64,000 nucleotides of DNA from CAIWHR01 sp963734575 (GTDB lineage: Bacteria; Pseudomonadota; Gammaproteobacteria; Burkholderiales; Casimicrobiaceae): positions 68,715 through 132,714 of the forward strand of contig CAVTHT010000003.1 in assembly GCA_963734575.1 (NCBI GenBank), read 5' to 3'. The notes beneath the pieces were generated by a model. The model ran no database searches. It had not been told where the DNA came from and worked only from the letters and a program-made list of their open reading frames with translations. Below are positions 30,731 through 39,425 of this stretch, one piece after another; the stretch's first letter is position 1; each line of letters opens with the position of its first letter. The position numbers and the translations under genes were made by a program.

Positions 30731-30736
30731 TAAAAT
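30731..30736 (+). promoter_or_regulatory. -10 element upstream of amidotransferase-mutL
   Basis: TAAAAT at 30731-30736 is a strong -10 box about 30 bases before the start at 30765. It argues against the in-frame ATG at 30735. No clear -35 is seen. Confidence 0.4.
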
Positions 30737-30764
30737 GACCACTTTGGCGGGTTGCGGTTCGCCG

Positions 30765-31478
30765 ATGAAACCAGTCGCCATCTTCCGTTTCTCGCCCACC
30801 GAAGGTCCCGCGTACTTTGCCGAATGGCTGCGTGCGCACGCCATTCCCTGGGAACTCATTGAAATCGATACGGGCATGCCCGTGCCGGCGGACCCGCATG
30901 CATTCTCCGGCATCGGCATGATGGGCGGACCCATGGGCGCCAATGATCCGCTGCCGTGGATCGAGCCGCTATGCAGACTGCTGCGCGATGCAGTCGACGC
31001 GCGCGTGCCGGTGATCGGCCACTGCCTCGGCGGGCAGCTGCTGGCGCGCGCTCTGGGTGGCGCCGTGACGCGCGCGGCGCGGCCGGAGATCGGGTGGAGC
31101 GAGGTGCAGGTGGAGGACGCGGCCGATGCCTCCTGGTTCGGCGGCCGCCGCCGCTTCACGTCGTTCCAGTGGCATTACGACACGTTCGCGCTGCCCCCCG
31201 CGGCCACGCGGGTGCTGCGCAACGACGTGGTTGCCAACCAGGCGTACGTGGTCGACGACCGCCACATCGGGATGCAGTGCCACGTCGAGATGACGCGCGA
31301 CCTCGTGCAGACGTGGTGCGACGTCGGAAAAGCGGAGTTGCCGGCGCAATCCGTCGATGCGGTGCAAAGCGCGTCCGACATCCAGCACGATCTCGACGCG
31401 CGTCTTGCCGAGCTGCAGCGCATCGCCGCGGCCGTTTACGAACGCTGGGCGCAGGGCCTTCCACGGAGCATCGAGTGA
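30765..31478 (+). CDS. Class I glutamine amidotransferase-like protein
   Basis: A 237-residue GATase1-type protein similar to the glutaminase part of GMP synthase but standing alone. The nucleophile lies in VPVIGHCLGGQLLARALGG (Cys87), and the His-x-Glu pair is in IGMQCHVEMTRDLVQTW (about His173 and Glu175). ATG 30765 is preferred because the TAAAAT box lies just upstream. Its stop overlaps the mutL GTG start (GTGA). Stand-alone members are usually annotated as putative GMP synthase-like or gamma-glutamyl hydrolases; a link to MutL is not expected beyond co-transcription. Confidence 0.85.
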   Translation: MKPVAIFRFSPTEGPAYFAEWLRAHAIPWELIEIDTGMPVPADPHAFSGIGMMGGPMGANDPLPWIEPLCRLLRDAVDARVPVIGHCLGGQLLARALGGAVTRAARPEIGWSEVQVEDAADASWFGGRRRFTSFQWHYDTFALPPAATRVLRNDVVANQAYVVDDRHIGMQCHVEMTRDLVQTWCDVGKAELPAQSVDAVQSASDIQHDLDARLAELQRIAAAVYERWAQGLPRSIE

Positions 31479-33262
31479 GCGCGATCCGCGCGTTGCCCGA
31501 TCACGTCATCAACCAGATCGCCGCCGGCGAGGTGGTGGAGCGTCCCGCCGCGGCACTCAAGGAGCTGCTGGAGAACGCGCTCGACGCGCAGGCGACGCAG
31601 ATCGACGTGGACGTTGCGGGCGGCGGCATCCAGCGCATCCGCGTCGCGGACAACGGCGCCGGGATCGACCGCGAGGAGCTCCGTCTGGCCGTCGAGCGCC
31701 ACGCCACGTCCAAGCTCGCATCGGCCGAGGACCTCGAAGCGATCGGCACGCTCGGCTTCCGCGGCGAGGCGCTCGCCTCGATCGCCGCGGTGTCGCGTTT
31801 CGCCCTCACGTCGCGCGCCCGCGGCAAGCCCCACGCATGGCGCCTCGAGGTCGATGGCGGCACGACGGGTGCGACGCTGCCTGCGGCGCTGGCAGCCGGG
31901 ACCACGGTCACCGTTCAGGAGCTCTACTTCAACACGCCCGCACGGCGCAAGTTCCTGCGCACGGAGGCCACCGAATGGGGCCATTGCGAGGAGGCGTTCC
32001 GGCGCATCGCGCTCGCCCACCCCGACGTCGGCTTCACCTTGCAGCACAACGGGCGCGTGATCCATCGGCTGCTGGCCGAGGGACGCCGGGCGCGGGTGCA
32101 GGCCCTGCTCGGCGATGCGTTCGTGCACGCCGCGGCCGCGGTGGACGCGAGCGCCGGCCCGTTGCGCCTGGCCGGGTTCGCCGCGCGGCCCGCCTACGCG
32201 GCACAGGCCGGTGGCCAGTACATCTTCGTGAACGGACGATTCGTGCGCGACCGGCTGCTCGCGCATGCGTTGCGCGACGCCTATCGTGACATCCTCCATC
32301 ACGACCGGCAGCCGTCGTACGCGCTCTGGCTCGAGCTGCCGGCGCGATTGGTGGACGTCAACGTGCATCCGCAGAAGACCGAGGTGCGCTTCCGCGAGTC
32401 GGGCGCAGTGCATCAGTTCGTCCGCCACGCCGTGCAGCGCGCGCTGGCGGTGACCGGGGCCGAACAACCTGCGGCTTCCGCCGCCGAGAAGCTCGGGCTC
32501 GCGGCCGCGCGCGTGCCGCCGCTCGCGGCGGTGGGTGACGACGACGTGATGGTCGCCGCGCAGGTCGGACGGCAGGTCGCGATGCCACTGCACGCCGGAG
32601 AGCCGGCGCCGTTCTACGCTGCACTGTTCGGCGCGCGTCCACAGCCGCCGTCGCCGTCGGCCGAGGTGCACGACGACAGCGAGCATCCGCTGGGTTTCGC
32701 TCTCGCGCAGCTCCACGGCATCTACATCCTCGCCCAGAACCGCACCGGTCTCGTTCTCGTCGACATGCACGCGGCGCATGAACGCATCGTCTACGAGCGC
32801 CTGAAGAGCGCGCTCGATGCGCGCATGCCCGTGCAGCCGCTGCTGATGCCGGCGACGTTCGCCGCGTCCTCGCTCGAGATGGCAGCGGTGGAGGAACATG
32901 GCGCGGCACTGGACGAGCTTGGCTTTGCCATCACCGCCGTCGGTCCCGGGACGCTTGCGGTGCGCGGCATCCCGGCGCCGCTTGCCGACGCGGATGCCGC
33001 AACGCTCGCACGTGCGGTGCTGCACGACCTGCGGGAGTTCGGCGGCAGCGACGTGCTCGCAGCCCACCGTGACGAGCTCCTGTCGGGCATGGCGTGCCAT
33101 GGCGCCGTGCGCGCCAACCGCAGCCTTTCCGTCGCGGAGATGAACGGCTTGCTGCGCGACATGGAAGCGACCGAACGCGCCGGCCAGTGCAATCATGGCC
33201 GTCCCACCTGGTACCAGCTCGGCCTCGCGGATCTCGATCGCCTGTTCCAGCGCGGGCGCTGA
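31475..33262 (+). CDS. mutL: DNA mismatch repair protein MutL
   Basis: A 595-residue GHKL ATPase that couples MutS recognition to strand cleavage. The ATPase motifs are ELLENALDAQAT, RVADNGAGIDREELRL and GTLGFRGEALASIAAVSRFA, followed by YFNTPARRKFLRTEATEWGH. The C-terminal domain carries DMHAAHERIVYE, matching the endonuclease consensus DQHA(x)2E(x)4E with Met in place of Gln, plus MACHGAVRAN and QCNHGRPTW metal-site motifs, so this MutL probably nicks DNA itself. GTG 31475 is the only start fitting the SAIRALPDHVINQIAAGEVV opening. Confidence 0.95.
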   Translation: MSAIRALPDHVINQIAAGEVVERPAAALKELLENALDAQATQIDVDVAGGGIQRIRVADNGAGIDREELRLAVERHATSKLASAEDLEAIGTLGFRGEALASIAAVSRFALTSRARGKPHAWRLEVDGGTTGATLPAALAAGTTVTVQELYFNTPARRKFLRTEATEWGHCEEAFRRIALAHPDVGFTLQHNGRVIHRLLAEGRRARVQALLGDAFVHAAAAVDASAGPLRLAGFAARPAYAAQAGGQYIFVNGRFVRDRLLAHALRDAYRDILHHDRQPSYALWLELPARLVDVNVHPQKTEVRFRESGAVHQFVRHAVQRALAVTGAEQPAASAAEKLGLAAARVPPLAAVGDDDVMVAAQVGRQVAMPLHAGEPAPFYAALFGARPQPPSPSAEVHDDSEHPLGFALAQLHGIYILAQNRTGLVLVDMHAAHERIVYERLKSALDARMPVQPLLMPATFAASSLEMAAVEEHGAALDELGFAITAVGPGTLAVRGIPAPLADADAATLARAVLHDLREFGGSDVLAAHRDELLSGMACHGAVRANRSLSVAEMNGLLRDMEATERAGQCNHGRPTWYQLGLADLDRLFQRGR

Positions 33263-33280
33263 TGCGCTGCGTTTGCAGGC

Positions 33281-33320
33281 AATGAGCGCCGCCGGGCCGT
33301 CCCAAGGCGCGAAGCGCGCC
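33281..33320 (+). repeat. 40-base direct repeat, copy 1 (dispersed Burkholderiales-type element)
   Basis: Forty bases starting AATGAGCGCCGCCGGGCCGT are identical to 33370-33409. The unit includes GGCGCGAAGCGCGCC, itself palindromic. It is followed by a Cys/Gly-type stretch (CCCCTCGGGGGG) found in many extragenic repeats of this order. Confidence 0.85.
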
Positions 33321-33369
33321 CCCTCGGGGGGCAGCGCAGCGGCTGTATCGGCAAGCGTGGGGGCACATC

Positions 33370-33409
33370 AATGAGCGCCGCCGGGCCGTCCCAAGGCGCG
33401 AAGCGCGCC
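33370..33409 (+). repeat. 40-base direct repeat, copy 2
   Basis: Identical to 33281-33320. A truncated third start (TCAATGAGCGCTGCCCCG) at 33416 leads into miaA, so the repeat unit begins like the miaA 5' end. Confidence 0.85.
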
Positions 33410-33434
33410 CGTAATCAATGAGCGCTGCCCCGCA

Positions 33435-34352
33435 GTGCTGCTGATGGGACCGACCGCGTCGGGGAAGAGCGCGCTCGCTCTTGCGCTCGCGGCCCGCCTG
33501 CCCGTCGAGATCGTGAGCGTGGATTCCGCACAGGTCTATCAGGGCATGGACATCGGCACGGCGAAGCCGGACCGCGCCACGCGCGAGGCGGTGCCGCATC
33601 ACCTCCTCGACCTGATCGCGCCGACCGAGGCGTACTCGGCGCAACGCTTCATCGACGATGCGGTCGCGGCCATCGCGGGCATTCGGGCGCGCGGTCGCGT
33701 ACCCCTGCTCGTCGGGGGCACGATGCTGTACTTCAAGGCGCTGCTCGAAGGCTTGAGCCAGCTGCCTCCCGCGAATGCTGCCGTCCGGGAGGAACTCGAG
33801 GACCGCGCGCGCCGCAACGGTTGGCCCGCGCTGCACGCGGAGCTCGCCGGCGTCGACCCCATCACGGCGGCGCGCCTCGAACCTGCGGACGCGCAGCGCA
33901 TCCAGCGCGCGCTGGAAGTGTTCATGACCACGGGCGTTCCGTTGTCGCGCCTGCACGGCGGCCGTCATCGGCCGGCGGGGCTCGGGCACCTTCTCGCGAT
34001 CGCGCTGCTGCCCGACCGTGCGCACCTCCATGCCAGCATCGCGGAGCGTTTCGAGGCCATGTTGCGCGCCGGCCTGGTGGACGAGGTCGAGGCGTTGCGG
34101 GCGCGCTACGCATTGCGCGCCGACCTGCCTGCGATGCGTTGCGTGGGCTACCGGCAGGTATGGCAGACGCTCGAGGGCGAGGCGTCGCATCAGACGCTGC
34201 GCGACCGCGGCATCGCCGCGACGCGCCAGCTCGCGAAGCGCCAGTTCACGTGGCTGCGGACCCTTCCGGCGCGCGCCGTCGATCCGCGAGCGCCGCGGGC
34301 GATCGATGTCGTGCACGATCTGATCCTGGAGGCGTCCGCTGCGGCCCTCTAG
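33435..34352 (+). CDS. miaA: tRNA dimethylallyltransferase MiaA
   Basis: Adds a dimethylallyl group to A37 of tRNAs reading codons with U at the first position. The 305-residue protein starts at GTG 33435 with the P-loop LLMGPTASGKSALALALAAR, then VEIVSVDSAQVYQGMDIGTA, PLLVGGTMLYFKALLEGLSQ, DAQRIQRALEVF and the late tRNA-binding segment MRCVGYRQVWQTLEG and KRQFTWLRTLP. An ATG at 33419 would fit family length but lies one base out of frame; a missing base there, or use of the GTG, are both possible. It follows mutL after a repeat-containing gap. Confidence 0.93.
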   Translation: MLLMGPTASGKSALALALAARLPVEIVSVDSAQVYQGMDIGTAKPDRATREAVPHHLLDLIAPTEAYSAQRFIDDAVAAIAGIRARGRVPLLVGGTMLYFKALLEGLSQLPPANAAVREELEDRARRNGWPALHAELAGVDPITAARLEPADAQRIQRALEVFMTTGVPLSRLHGGRHRPAGLGHLLAIALLPDRAHLHASIAERFEAMLRAGLVDEVEALRARYALRADLPAMRCVGYRQVWQTLEGEASHQTLRDRGIAATRQLAKRQFTWLRTLPARAVDPRAPRAIDVVHDLILEASAAAL

Positions 34353-34445
34353 CAAGGGCATATGCGGCCGCCGAAGGCTTGCATCCGGCCCGGTTACGGG
34401 CTAACTTTGACGGTTTTCCGCACTGCAGCAGAAGGACCCGCATCC

Positions 34446-35855
34446 ATGCCCGGCCGCACCCTCTACGACAAGCTCTGGGACAGTCACGTCGTCCGCTCCG
34501 AGACGGACGGCACGGTGCTGCTCTACATCGACCGTCATCTCGTCCATGAAGTCACGAGCCCGCAGGCGTTCGAAGGCCTGCGTCTCGCCGGGCGCAAGCC
34601 ATGGCGCGTCGGGTCCATCGTCGCCACCGCGGACCACAACACGCCGACCAAGGATTGGGAGCAGGGCATCCGCGACCCAATCTCCCGCATGCAGGTCGAA
34701 ACGCTCGACGCCAACATGGCCGCGACGGGGGCGAAGGCGTATTTCCCGTTTCGCGATCGCCGGCAGGGGATCGTGCATGTCATCGGTCCGGAGCAGGGCG
34801 CGACGCTCCCCGGCATGACGGTCGTGTGCGGCGACTCGCACACCAGCACGCACGGTGCGTTCGCCGCGCTGGCCTTCGGCATCGGCACCTCCGAAGTGGA
34901 GCACGTCCTCGCGACGCAGTGCCTGCTGCAGAAGAAGGCCAAGTCCATGCTGGTGCGCGCCGAGGGGCGATTGCCCGCCGGCGTGACCGCCAAGGACCTC
35001 GTGCTTGCCGTCATCGGCCGCATCGGCACCGCGGGCGGCACCGGCCATGCGATCGAATTCGGCGGTTCGGCGATCCGCTCGCTCTCGATGGAAGGCCGGA
35101 TGACCGTGTGCAACATGGCCATCGAGGCCGGCGCGCGCGCCGGCATGGTGGGCGTCGACGACGTGACGATCGATTATCTCCGCGGCCGGCCGTTCGCGCC
35201 GATGGGCGAGAACTGGGACCGCGCGGTCGCGTACTGGCGCACGCTGCGCAGCGACCCCGACGCAGCGTTCGATCGCGTGATCGACATCGATGTCGCCAGC
35301 CTGCGCCCGCAGGTCACCTGGGGCACGTCTCCGGAGATGGTCGTCGGCATCGACGGCCGCGTGCCGGATCCCGACAAGGAGAAGGACCCGACCCGGCGCG
35401 AAGGCATGGCGCGCGCGCTGCAGTACATGGGACTCACGCCGAACACGCCGATGCAGGAGATCGCGATCGACAAGGTGTTCATCGGCTCCTGCACCAACTC
35501 GCGCATCGAGGACCTGCGCGCGGCGGCGGCCGTTGCCCGCGGTCGCCACGTCGCCGGGAACGTCAAGCTGGCAATGGTGGTGCCCGGCTCCGGTCTGGTG
35601 AAGGCCCAGGCGGAACGGGAAGGCCTCGACCGCGTGTTTCGCGACGCCGGTTTCGACTGGCGGGAGCCCGGCTGCTCGATGTGCCTCGCGATGAACGACG
35701 ACCGGCTGGAGCCCGGCGAGCGCTGCGCATCGACGTCGAATCGCAACTTCGAAGGCCGCCAGGGTGCGGGCGGCCGCACCCACCTCGTGAGTCCGGCGAT
35801 GGCCGCTGCCGCCGCGGTCGCCGGGCATTTCGTCGATGTGCGTCGACTTGGCTGA
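34446..35855 (+). CDS. leuC: 3-isopropylmalate dehydratase large subunit
   Basis: A 469-residue aconitase-family protein with a [4Fe-4S] cluster, which isomerises 2- to 3-isopropylmalate in leucine synthesis. Key stretches are VCGDSHTSTHGAFAALAFGI, VFIGSCTNSRIEDLRAAAAV and REPGCSMCLAMNDDRLEPGE; the Cys residues in SCTNS and GCSMC are the cluster ligands. Family start MPGRTLYDKLWDSHVV follows the ATG. The leuD and leuB partners follow, with an entericidin gene between leuC and leuD. Confidence 0.97.
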   Translation: MPGRTLYDKLWDSHVVRSETDGTVLLYIDRHLVHEVTSPQAFEGLRLAGRKPWRVGSIVATADHNTPTKDWEQGIRDPISRMQVETLDANMAATGAKAYFPFRDRRQGIVHVIGPEQGATLPGMTVVCGDSHTSTHGAFAALAFGIGTSEVEHVLATQCLLQKKAKSMLVRAEGRLPAGVTAKDLVLAVIGRIGTAGGTGHAIEFGGSAIRSLSMEGRMTVCNMAIEAGARAGMVGVDDVTIDYLRGRPFAPMGENWDRAVAYWRTLRSDPDAAFDRVIDIDVASLRPQVTWGTSPEMVVGIDGRVPDPDKEKDPTRREGMARALQYMGLTPNTPMQEIAIDKVFIGSCTNSRIEDLRAAAAVARGRHVAGNVKLAMVVPGSGLVKAQAEREGLDRVFRDAGFDWREPGCSMCLAMNDDRLEPGERCASTSNRNFEGRQGAGGRTHLVSPAMAAAAAVAGHFVDVRRLG

Positions 35856-35873
35856 CCCGAAAGGAGAACAACT

Positions 35874-36020
35874 ATGTCCAGGGCTCTTGCGCTGATCGCT
35901 TCCGTGGTCGTGCTTGCCGCCGTGCTGAGCGCGTGCAACACCATCGCCGGTGTCGGCAAGGACGTGAAGGCCACCGGCGGCGCGGTCGAGAAGGCCGCCG
36001 AGCAATCGAAACCCAAGTGA
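35874..36020 (+). CDS. Entericidin A/B-family small lipoprotein
   Basis: A 48-residue lipoprotein. The signal MSRALALIASVVVLAAVLSA ends in lipobox LSAC (Cys21), and the mature 28 residues read NTIAGVGKDVKATGGAVEKA, the entericidin signature. A GGAG ribosome site lies 7 bases before the ATG. In other betaproteobacteria this gene commonly sits between leuC and leuD. In enterobacteria the family forms an antidote/toxin lipoprotein pair, but only one copy is here, and its role is unclear. It is likely an outer-membrane-anchored peptide. Confidence 0.9.
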   Translation: MSRALALIASVVVLAAVLSACNTIAGVGKDVKATGGAVEKAAEQSKPK

Positions 36021-36036
36021 TCGGTCCCGCACCCAA

Positions 36037-36675
36037 ATGAAGCCTTTTCGCATCGTCACAGGCCTGGTCGCACCGCTCGACCGCGCCAACGTCGACACCG
36101 ACGCGATCATCCCCAAGCAGTTCCTGAAGTCGATCAAGCGCTCGGGCTTCGGTCCCAACCTGTTCGACGAGTGGCGCTATCTCGACCGGGGCGAGCCCGG
36201 TGTGGACAACGCGCGGCGTCCGCGCAATCCGAACTTCGTGCTCAACCAGCCGCGCTACGAGGGCGCCAGCATTCTGGTCGCGCGCCGCAATTTCGGCTGC
36301 GGCAGCTCGCGCGAGCACGCGCCGTGGGCGCTGCTCGATTACGGCTTCCGCGCGATCATCGCGCCGTCGTACGCGGACATCTTCTTCAACAACTGCTTCA
36401 AGAACGGGCTGCTGCCGATCGTGCTTGGCGAAGACGCAGTCGGCCAGATCTTCCACGCCGTCGACGTGCATCCCGGCTTCAAGCTGACCATCGATCTCGA
36501 CGCGCAGACGGTGGCCACACCCGACGGCGCGATGCGCTGGAGCTTCGACATCGACGCCTTCCGCAAGCACTGCCTGCTGAACGGCTTCGACGACATCGGC
36601 CTGACGCTGCAGCACGCGGACGACATCCGCGCGTTCGAAGCGAAGCGTCTCGCCGAGCAGCCGTGGCTCGCGTGA
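36037..36675 (+). CDS. leuD: 3-isopropylmalate dehydratase small subunit
   Basis: A 212-residue partner of LeuC. It starts MKPFRIVTGLVAPLDRANVD with the family DTDAIIPKQFLKSIKRSGFG, and carries NFGCGSSREHAPWALLDYGF, the substrate-recognition segment of the small aconitase domain. It lies 16 bases after the entericidin gene and 17 before leuB, so the operon is continuous. Confidence 0.97.
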   Translation: MKPFRIVTGLVAPLDRANVDTDAIIPKQFLKSIKRSGFGPNLFDEWRYLDRGEPGVDNARRPRNPNFVLNQPRYEGASILVARRNFGCGSSREHAPWALLDYGFRAIIAPSYADIFFNNCFKNGLLPIVLGEDAVGQIFHAVDVHPGFKLTIDLDAQTVATPDGAMRWSFDIDAFRKHCLLNGFDDIGLTLQHADDIRAFEAKRLAEQPWLA

Positions 36676-36692
36676 TCGCAGATGGTGAAGGC

Positions 36693-37778
36693 ATGAAGAT
36701 CGCGGTGCTGCCGGGCGACGGCATCGGTCCGGAGATCGTCGGCGAGGCCCTGAAGGTGCTCGAGGCGCTGCGTCGCGATGGCATCGCCGTCGAGACGGAG
36801 ACCGCGCCGATCGGCGGCGCGGGCTACGACGCCGCCGGCGAGCCGTTGCCACCCGCGACGCTCGCGCTTGCGCAAGCGGCCGACGCGATCCTGCTCGGCG
36901 CGGTCGGCGGTCCGCGCTTCGACACCCTGCCGCGCGCCTTGCGCCCGGAGCAGGGCATCCTCGGCATTCGCAAGGCGCTGGGACTGTTCGCCAACCTCCG
37001 CCCGGCGCTGCTGTATCCGGAGCTCGCGGCGGCATCGACCCTGAAACCCGAGGTCGTGGCAGGCCTCGACCTCATGATCATCCGCGAGCTCACGGGCGAC
37101 ATCTACTTCGGCCAGCCGCGCGGACGGCGCACCAATGCGAGCGGAGAAGCCGAGGGCTTCGACACGATGCTCTACAGCGAGGGCGAGATCCGCCGGATCG
37201 GCAGGGTGGGCTTCGAAACCGCGCGCCGGCGCGGCAAGCGGCTGTGCTCGGTCGACAAGGCGAACGTGCTCGACACCAGCATCCTGTGGCGCGAGGTGAT
37301 GTCCGGTCTCGCCGCCGAGTACCCGGACGTCGCGCTGACGCACATGTACGTCGACAACGCGGCGATGCAGCTCGTGCGCAATCCGAAGCAGTTCGACGTC
37401 ATCGTCACCGGCAACATCTTCGGCGACATCCTGTCCGACGAGGCATCGATGCTCGCGGGCTCGATCGGCATGCTGCCCTCGGCCTCGCTCGACGCCCGCA
37501 ACAAGGGCCTTTACGAGCCGATCCACGGTTCCGCGCCCGACATCGCCGGGCAGGGGAAGGCCAATCCGCTGGCGACGATCCTGTCGCTCGCAATGATGTT
37601 CCGCTATACGTTCAGCCAGCCCGATGTCGCGGACCGGATCGAGCGCGCCGTGCGCGGCGTGCTGGCGCAGGGGCTGCGCACGGCCGATATCGCGCTGCCG
37701 GGCGAACGCATCGTCGGCACGCAGGCGATGGGGGACGCGGTGGTCGCTGCGCTGGGGCATGCGCGCGGAGCGGCATGA
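36693..37778 (+). CDS. leuB: 3-isopropylmalate dehydrogenase
   Basis: Oxidatively decarboxylates 3-isopropylmalate with NAD in leucine synthesis. The 361-residue protein begins MKIAVLPGDGIGPEIVGEAL and includes RELTGDIYFGQPRGR, SVDKANVLDTSILWREV, the metal site in MLAGSIGMLPSASLDARNKG and the NAD loop YEPIHGSAPDIAGQGKANPL. Asp in IFGDILSDEASMLAGS contributes to Mg binding. It is the last gene of leuC-ecn-leuD-leuB; the stop overlaps a promoter for asd. Confidence 0.97.
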   Translation: MKIAVLPGDGIGPEIVGEALKVLEALRRDGIAVETETAPIGGAGYDAAGEPLPPATLALAQAADAILLGAVGGPRFDTLPRALRPEQGILGIRKALGLFANLRPALLYPELAAASTLKPEVVAGLDLMIIRELTGDIYFGQPRGRRTNASGEAEGFDTMLYSEGEIRRIGRVGFETARRRGKRLCSVDKANVLDTSILWREVMSGLAAEYPDVALTHMYVDNAAMQLVRNPKQFDVIVTGNIFGDILSDEASMLAGSIGMLPSASLDARNKGLYEPIHGSAPDIAGQGKANPLATILSLAMMFRYTFSQPDVADRIERAVRGVLAQGLRTADIALPGERIVGTQAMGDAVVAALGHARGAA

Positions 37779-37784
37779 TAAAAT
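37779..37784 (+). promoter_or_regulatory. -10 element upstream of asd
   Basis: TAAAAT at 37779-37784 directly follows leuB, about 190 bases before asd. The leader contains a possible 34-codon frame at 37793, which ends before a GC-rich hairpin; coding status unknown. Confidence 0.4.
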
Positions 37785-37976
37785 TCAGCGTCATGCGTGC
37801 CGCACTCTTTGCCCTGCCTCAAGACGCACTTCGGCCTGTCCGGGGTATCGTCGCACGCACGTTGCACAACACCACGAAGACGATCAAGACGCCCTGAGGG
37901 GCTGACGTCGCCTCCGCTTCGTCCCGCGAGCGGCGGGACACCGAGCAAAGCGGGCAGTGGTTCACGGGTGGTCACT

Positions 37977-39134
37977 ATGCGAGTGGGATTCGTCGGCTGG
38001 CGCGGCATGGTCGGTTCCGTGCTGATGCAGCGCATGCAGGAAGAGCGCGATTTTGCGCTCATCGAGCCGGAGTTCTTCACCACATCGAACGTCGGCGGCG
38101 CGGCCCCGGCGGTGGGCAAGACGGCGCCGGCGCTCAAGCGCGCGGACGACATCGCTGCGCTGGCTGCGCTCGATGCCATCGTCACGTGCCAGGGCGGCGA
38201 CTACACCAACGACGTGCACCCGCGACTGCGCGCTGCGGGCTGGAAGGGCTACTGGATCGACGCCGCGTCGGCGCTGCGCATGAAGGACGACGCGGTCATC
38301 ATCCTCGACCCGGTGAACCGCGACGTCATCGATGCGGCGCTCGCCCGTGGCACGCGTGACTTCATCGGCGGCAACTGCACGGTCAGCCTGATGCTCATGG
38401 GCCTCGCGGGACTCTTCAGGAACGATCTCGTCGAGTGGATGACGTGCATGACGTATCAGGCCGCCTCGGGCGCCGGGGCGCAGAACATGCGCGAGCTGCT
38501 GCAGCAGATGGGCGCCGCGCATGGCGTGGTGCGCGACCTGCTGGCCGATCCGGCTTCGGCGATCCTCGACATCGATCGCAAGGTCGCGGCCGAGCTGCGC
38601 GCCGCGTCCTTCCCGACCGAGCAGTTCACCGTGCCGCTCGCCGGCAGTCTCATTCCGTGGATCGACAAGGATCTCGGCAATGGCATGAGCCGCGAGGAAT
38701 GGAAGGGCATGGCGGAGACCAACAAGATCCTGGGGCGCGGCGATGGTTTTGCGGCCCGCGCCATTCCGGTCGACTCGATCTGCGTGCGCGTCGGCGCGAT
38801 GCGCTGTCACAGCCAGGCGCTGACGATCAAGCTGCGCCGCGACGTGCCCCTACCCGAGATCGAAGCGATGCTGGCAGCGGCGAACCCATGGGTCCGCGTG
38901 GTGCCCAACACCCGCGAGGCGAGCCTGCGCGAGCTCCATCCGGCGGCCGTGACGGGCAAGCTGGAGATCCCCGTCGGGCGGCTGCGCAAGCTTGCGATGG
39001 GCGACGAGTACCTGGGAGCATTCACCGTCGGCGACCAGTTGCTCTGGGGTGCCGCCGAGCCGCTGCGACGCATGCTGCGCGTGCTGCTCGAGCGCGCCGC
39101 GGCCCGGAGCAGCGCTCCCGCACTCACCTCCTGA
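37977..39134 (+). CDS. asd: Aspartate-semialdehyde dehydrogenase
   Basis: A 385-residue NADPH enzyme that makes aspartate semialdehyde for Lys, Met, Thr and diaminopimelate. The N-terminus MRVGFVGWRGMVGSVLMQRM is the nucleotide fold; the Cys nucleophile lies in RDFIGGNCTVSLMLMGLAGL, and QAASGAGAQNMRELLQQMG and VRVGAMRCHSQALTIKL are conserved substrate segments. It fits the Gram-negative long type. It lies between leuB and fimV, a standard betaproteobacterial order. Confidence 0.96.
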   Translation: MRVGFVGWRGMVGSVLMQRMQEERDFALIEPEFFTTSNVGGAAPAVGKTAPALKRADDIAALAALDAIVTCQGGDYTNDVHPRLRAAGWKGYWIDAASALRMKDDAVIILDPVNRDVIDAALARGTRDFIGGNCTVSLMLMGLAGLFRNDLVEWMTCMTYQAASGAGAQNMRELLQQMGAAHGVVRDLLADPASAILDIDRKVAAELRAASFPTEQFTVPLAGSLIPWIDKDLGNGMSREEWKGMAETNKILGRGDGFAARAIPVDSICVRVGAMRCHSQALTIKLRRDVPLPEIEAMLAAANPWVRVVPNTREASLRELHPAAVTGKLEIPVGRLRKLAMGDEYLGAFTVGDQLLWGAAEPLRRMLRVLLERAAARSSAPALTS

Positions 39135-39352
39135 TACCGCGCCGGCCAGGTTCGCCGGCGCGCCCGGCCATGGCGCAAATGCAACAGGGCCACCGCGTCC
39201 ATGATGGCGCGGACGTCGTCGCGCTCGCATCACAACATCTTGTGGCGTATAAAAACCGCTGACCCAAGCTGTAGCACCCGGGCCCTGCGAGCGGTCGCTC
39301 ACTAGCACGGACGAGCGTTCGCGCAAAAGCCCGAAAAGCGAGCTAATACCGT

Positions 39353-39375
39353 GGTTTAGCTTGCCTGCCTAAACC
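39353..39375. promoter_or_regulatory. Inverted repeat upstream of fimV
   Basis: GGTTTAG (39353-39359) and CTAAACC (39369-39375) are perfect arms around nine bases, about 50 bases before the fimV ATG. It may be an operator or a leader hairpin. The rest of the asd-fimV gap shows TATAAA near 39247 and no gene. Confidence 0.35.
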
Positions 39376-39425
39376 CATGATGTTATGTTAGCTTGAGGAT
39401 CCGAAATACTCGGAAGGGTTCGGCA

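Noticed and set aside
33416..33435. ATG at 33419 as the miaA start
   Set aside because: It is out of frame with the P-loop segment by one base; GTG 33435 is in frame.
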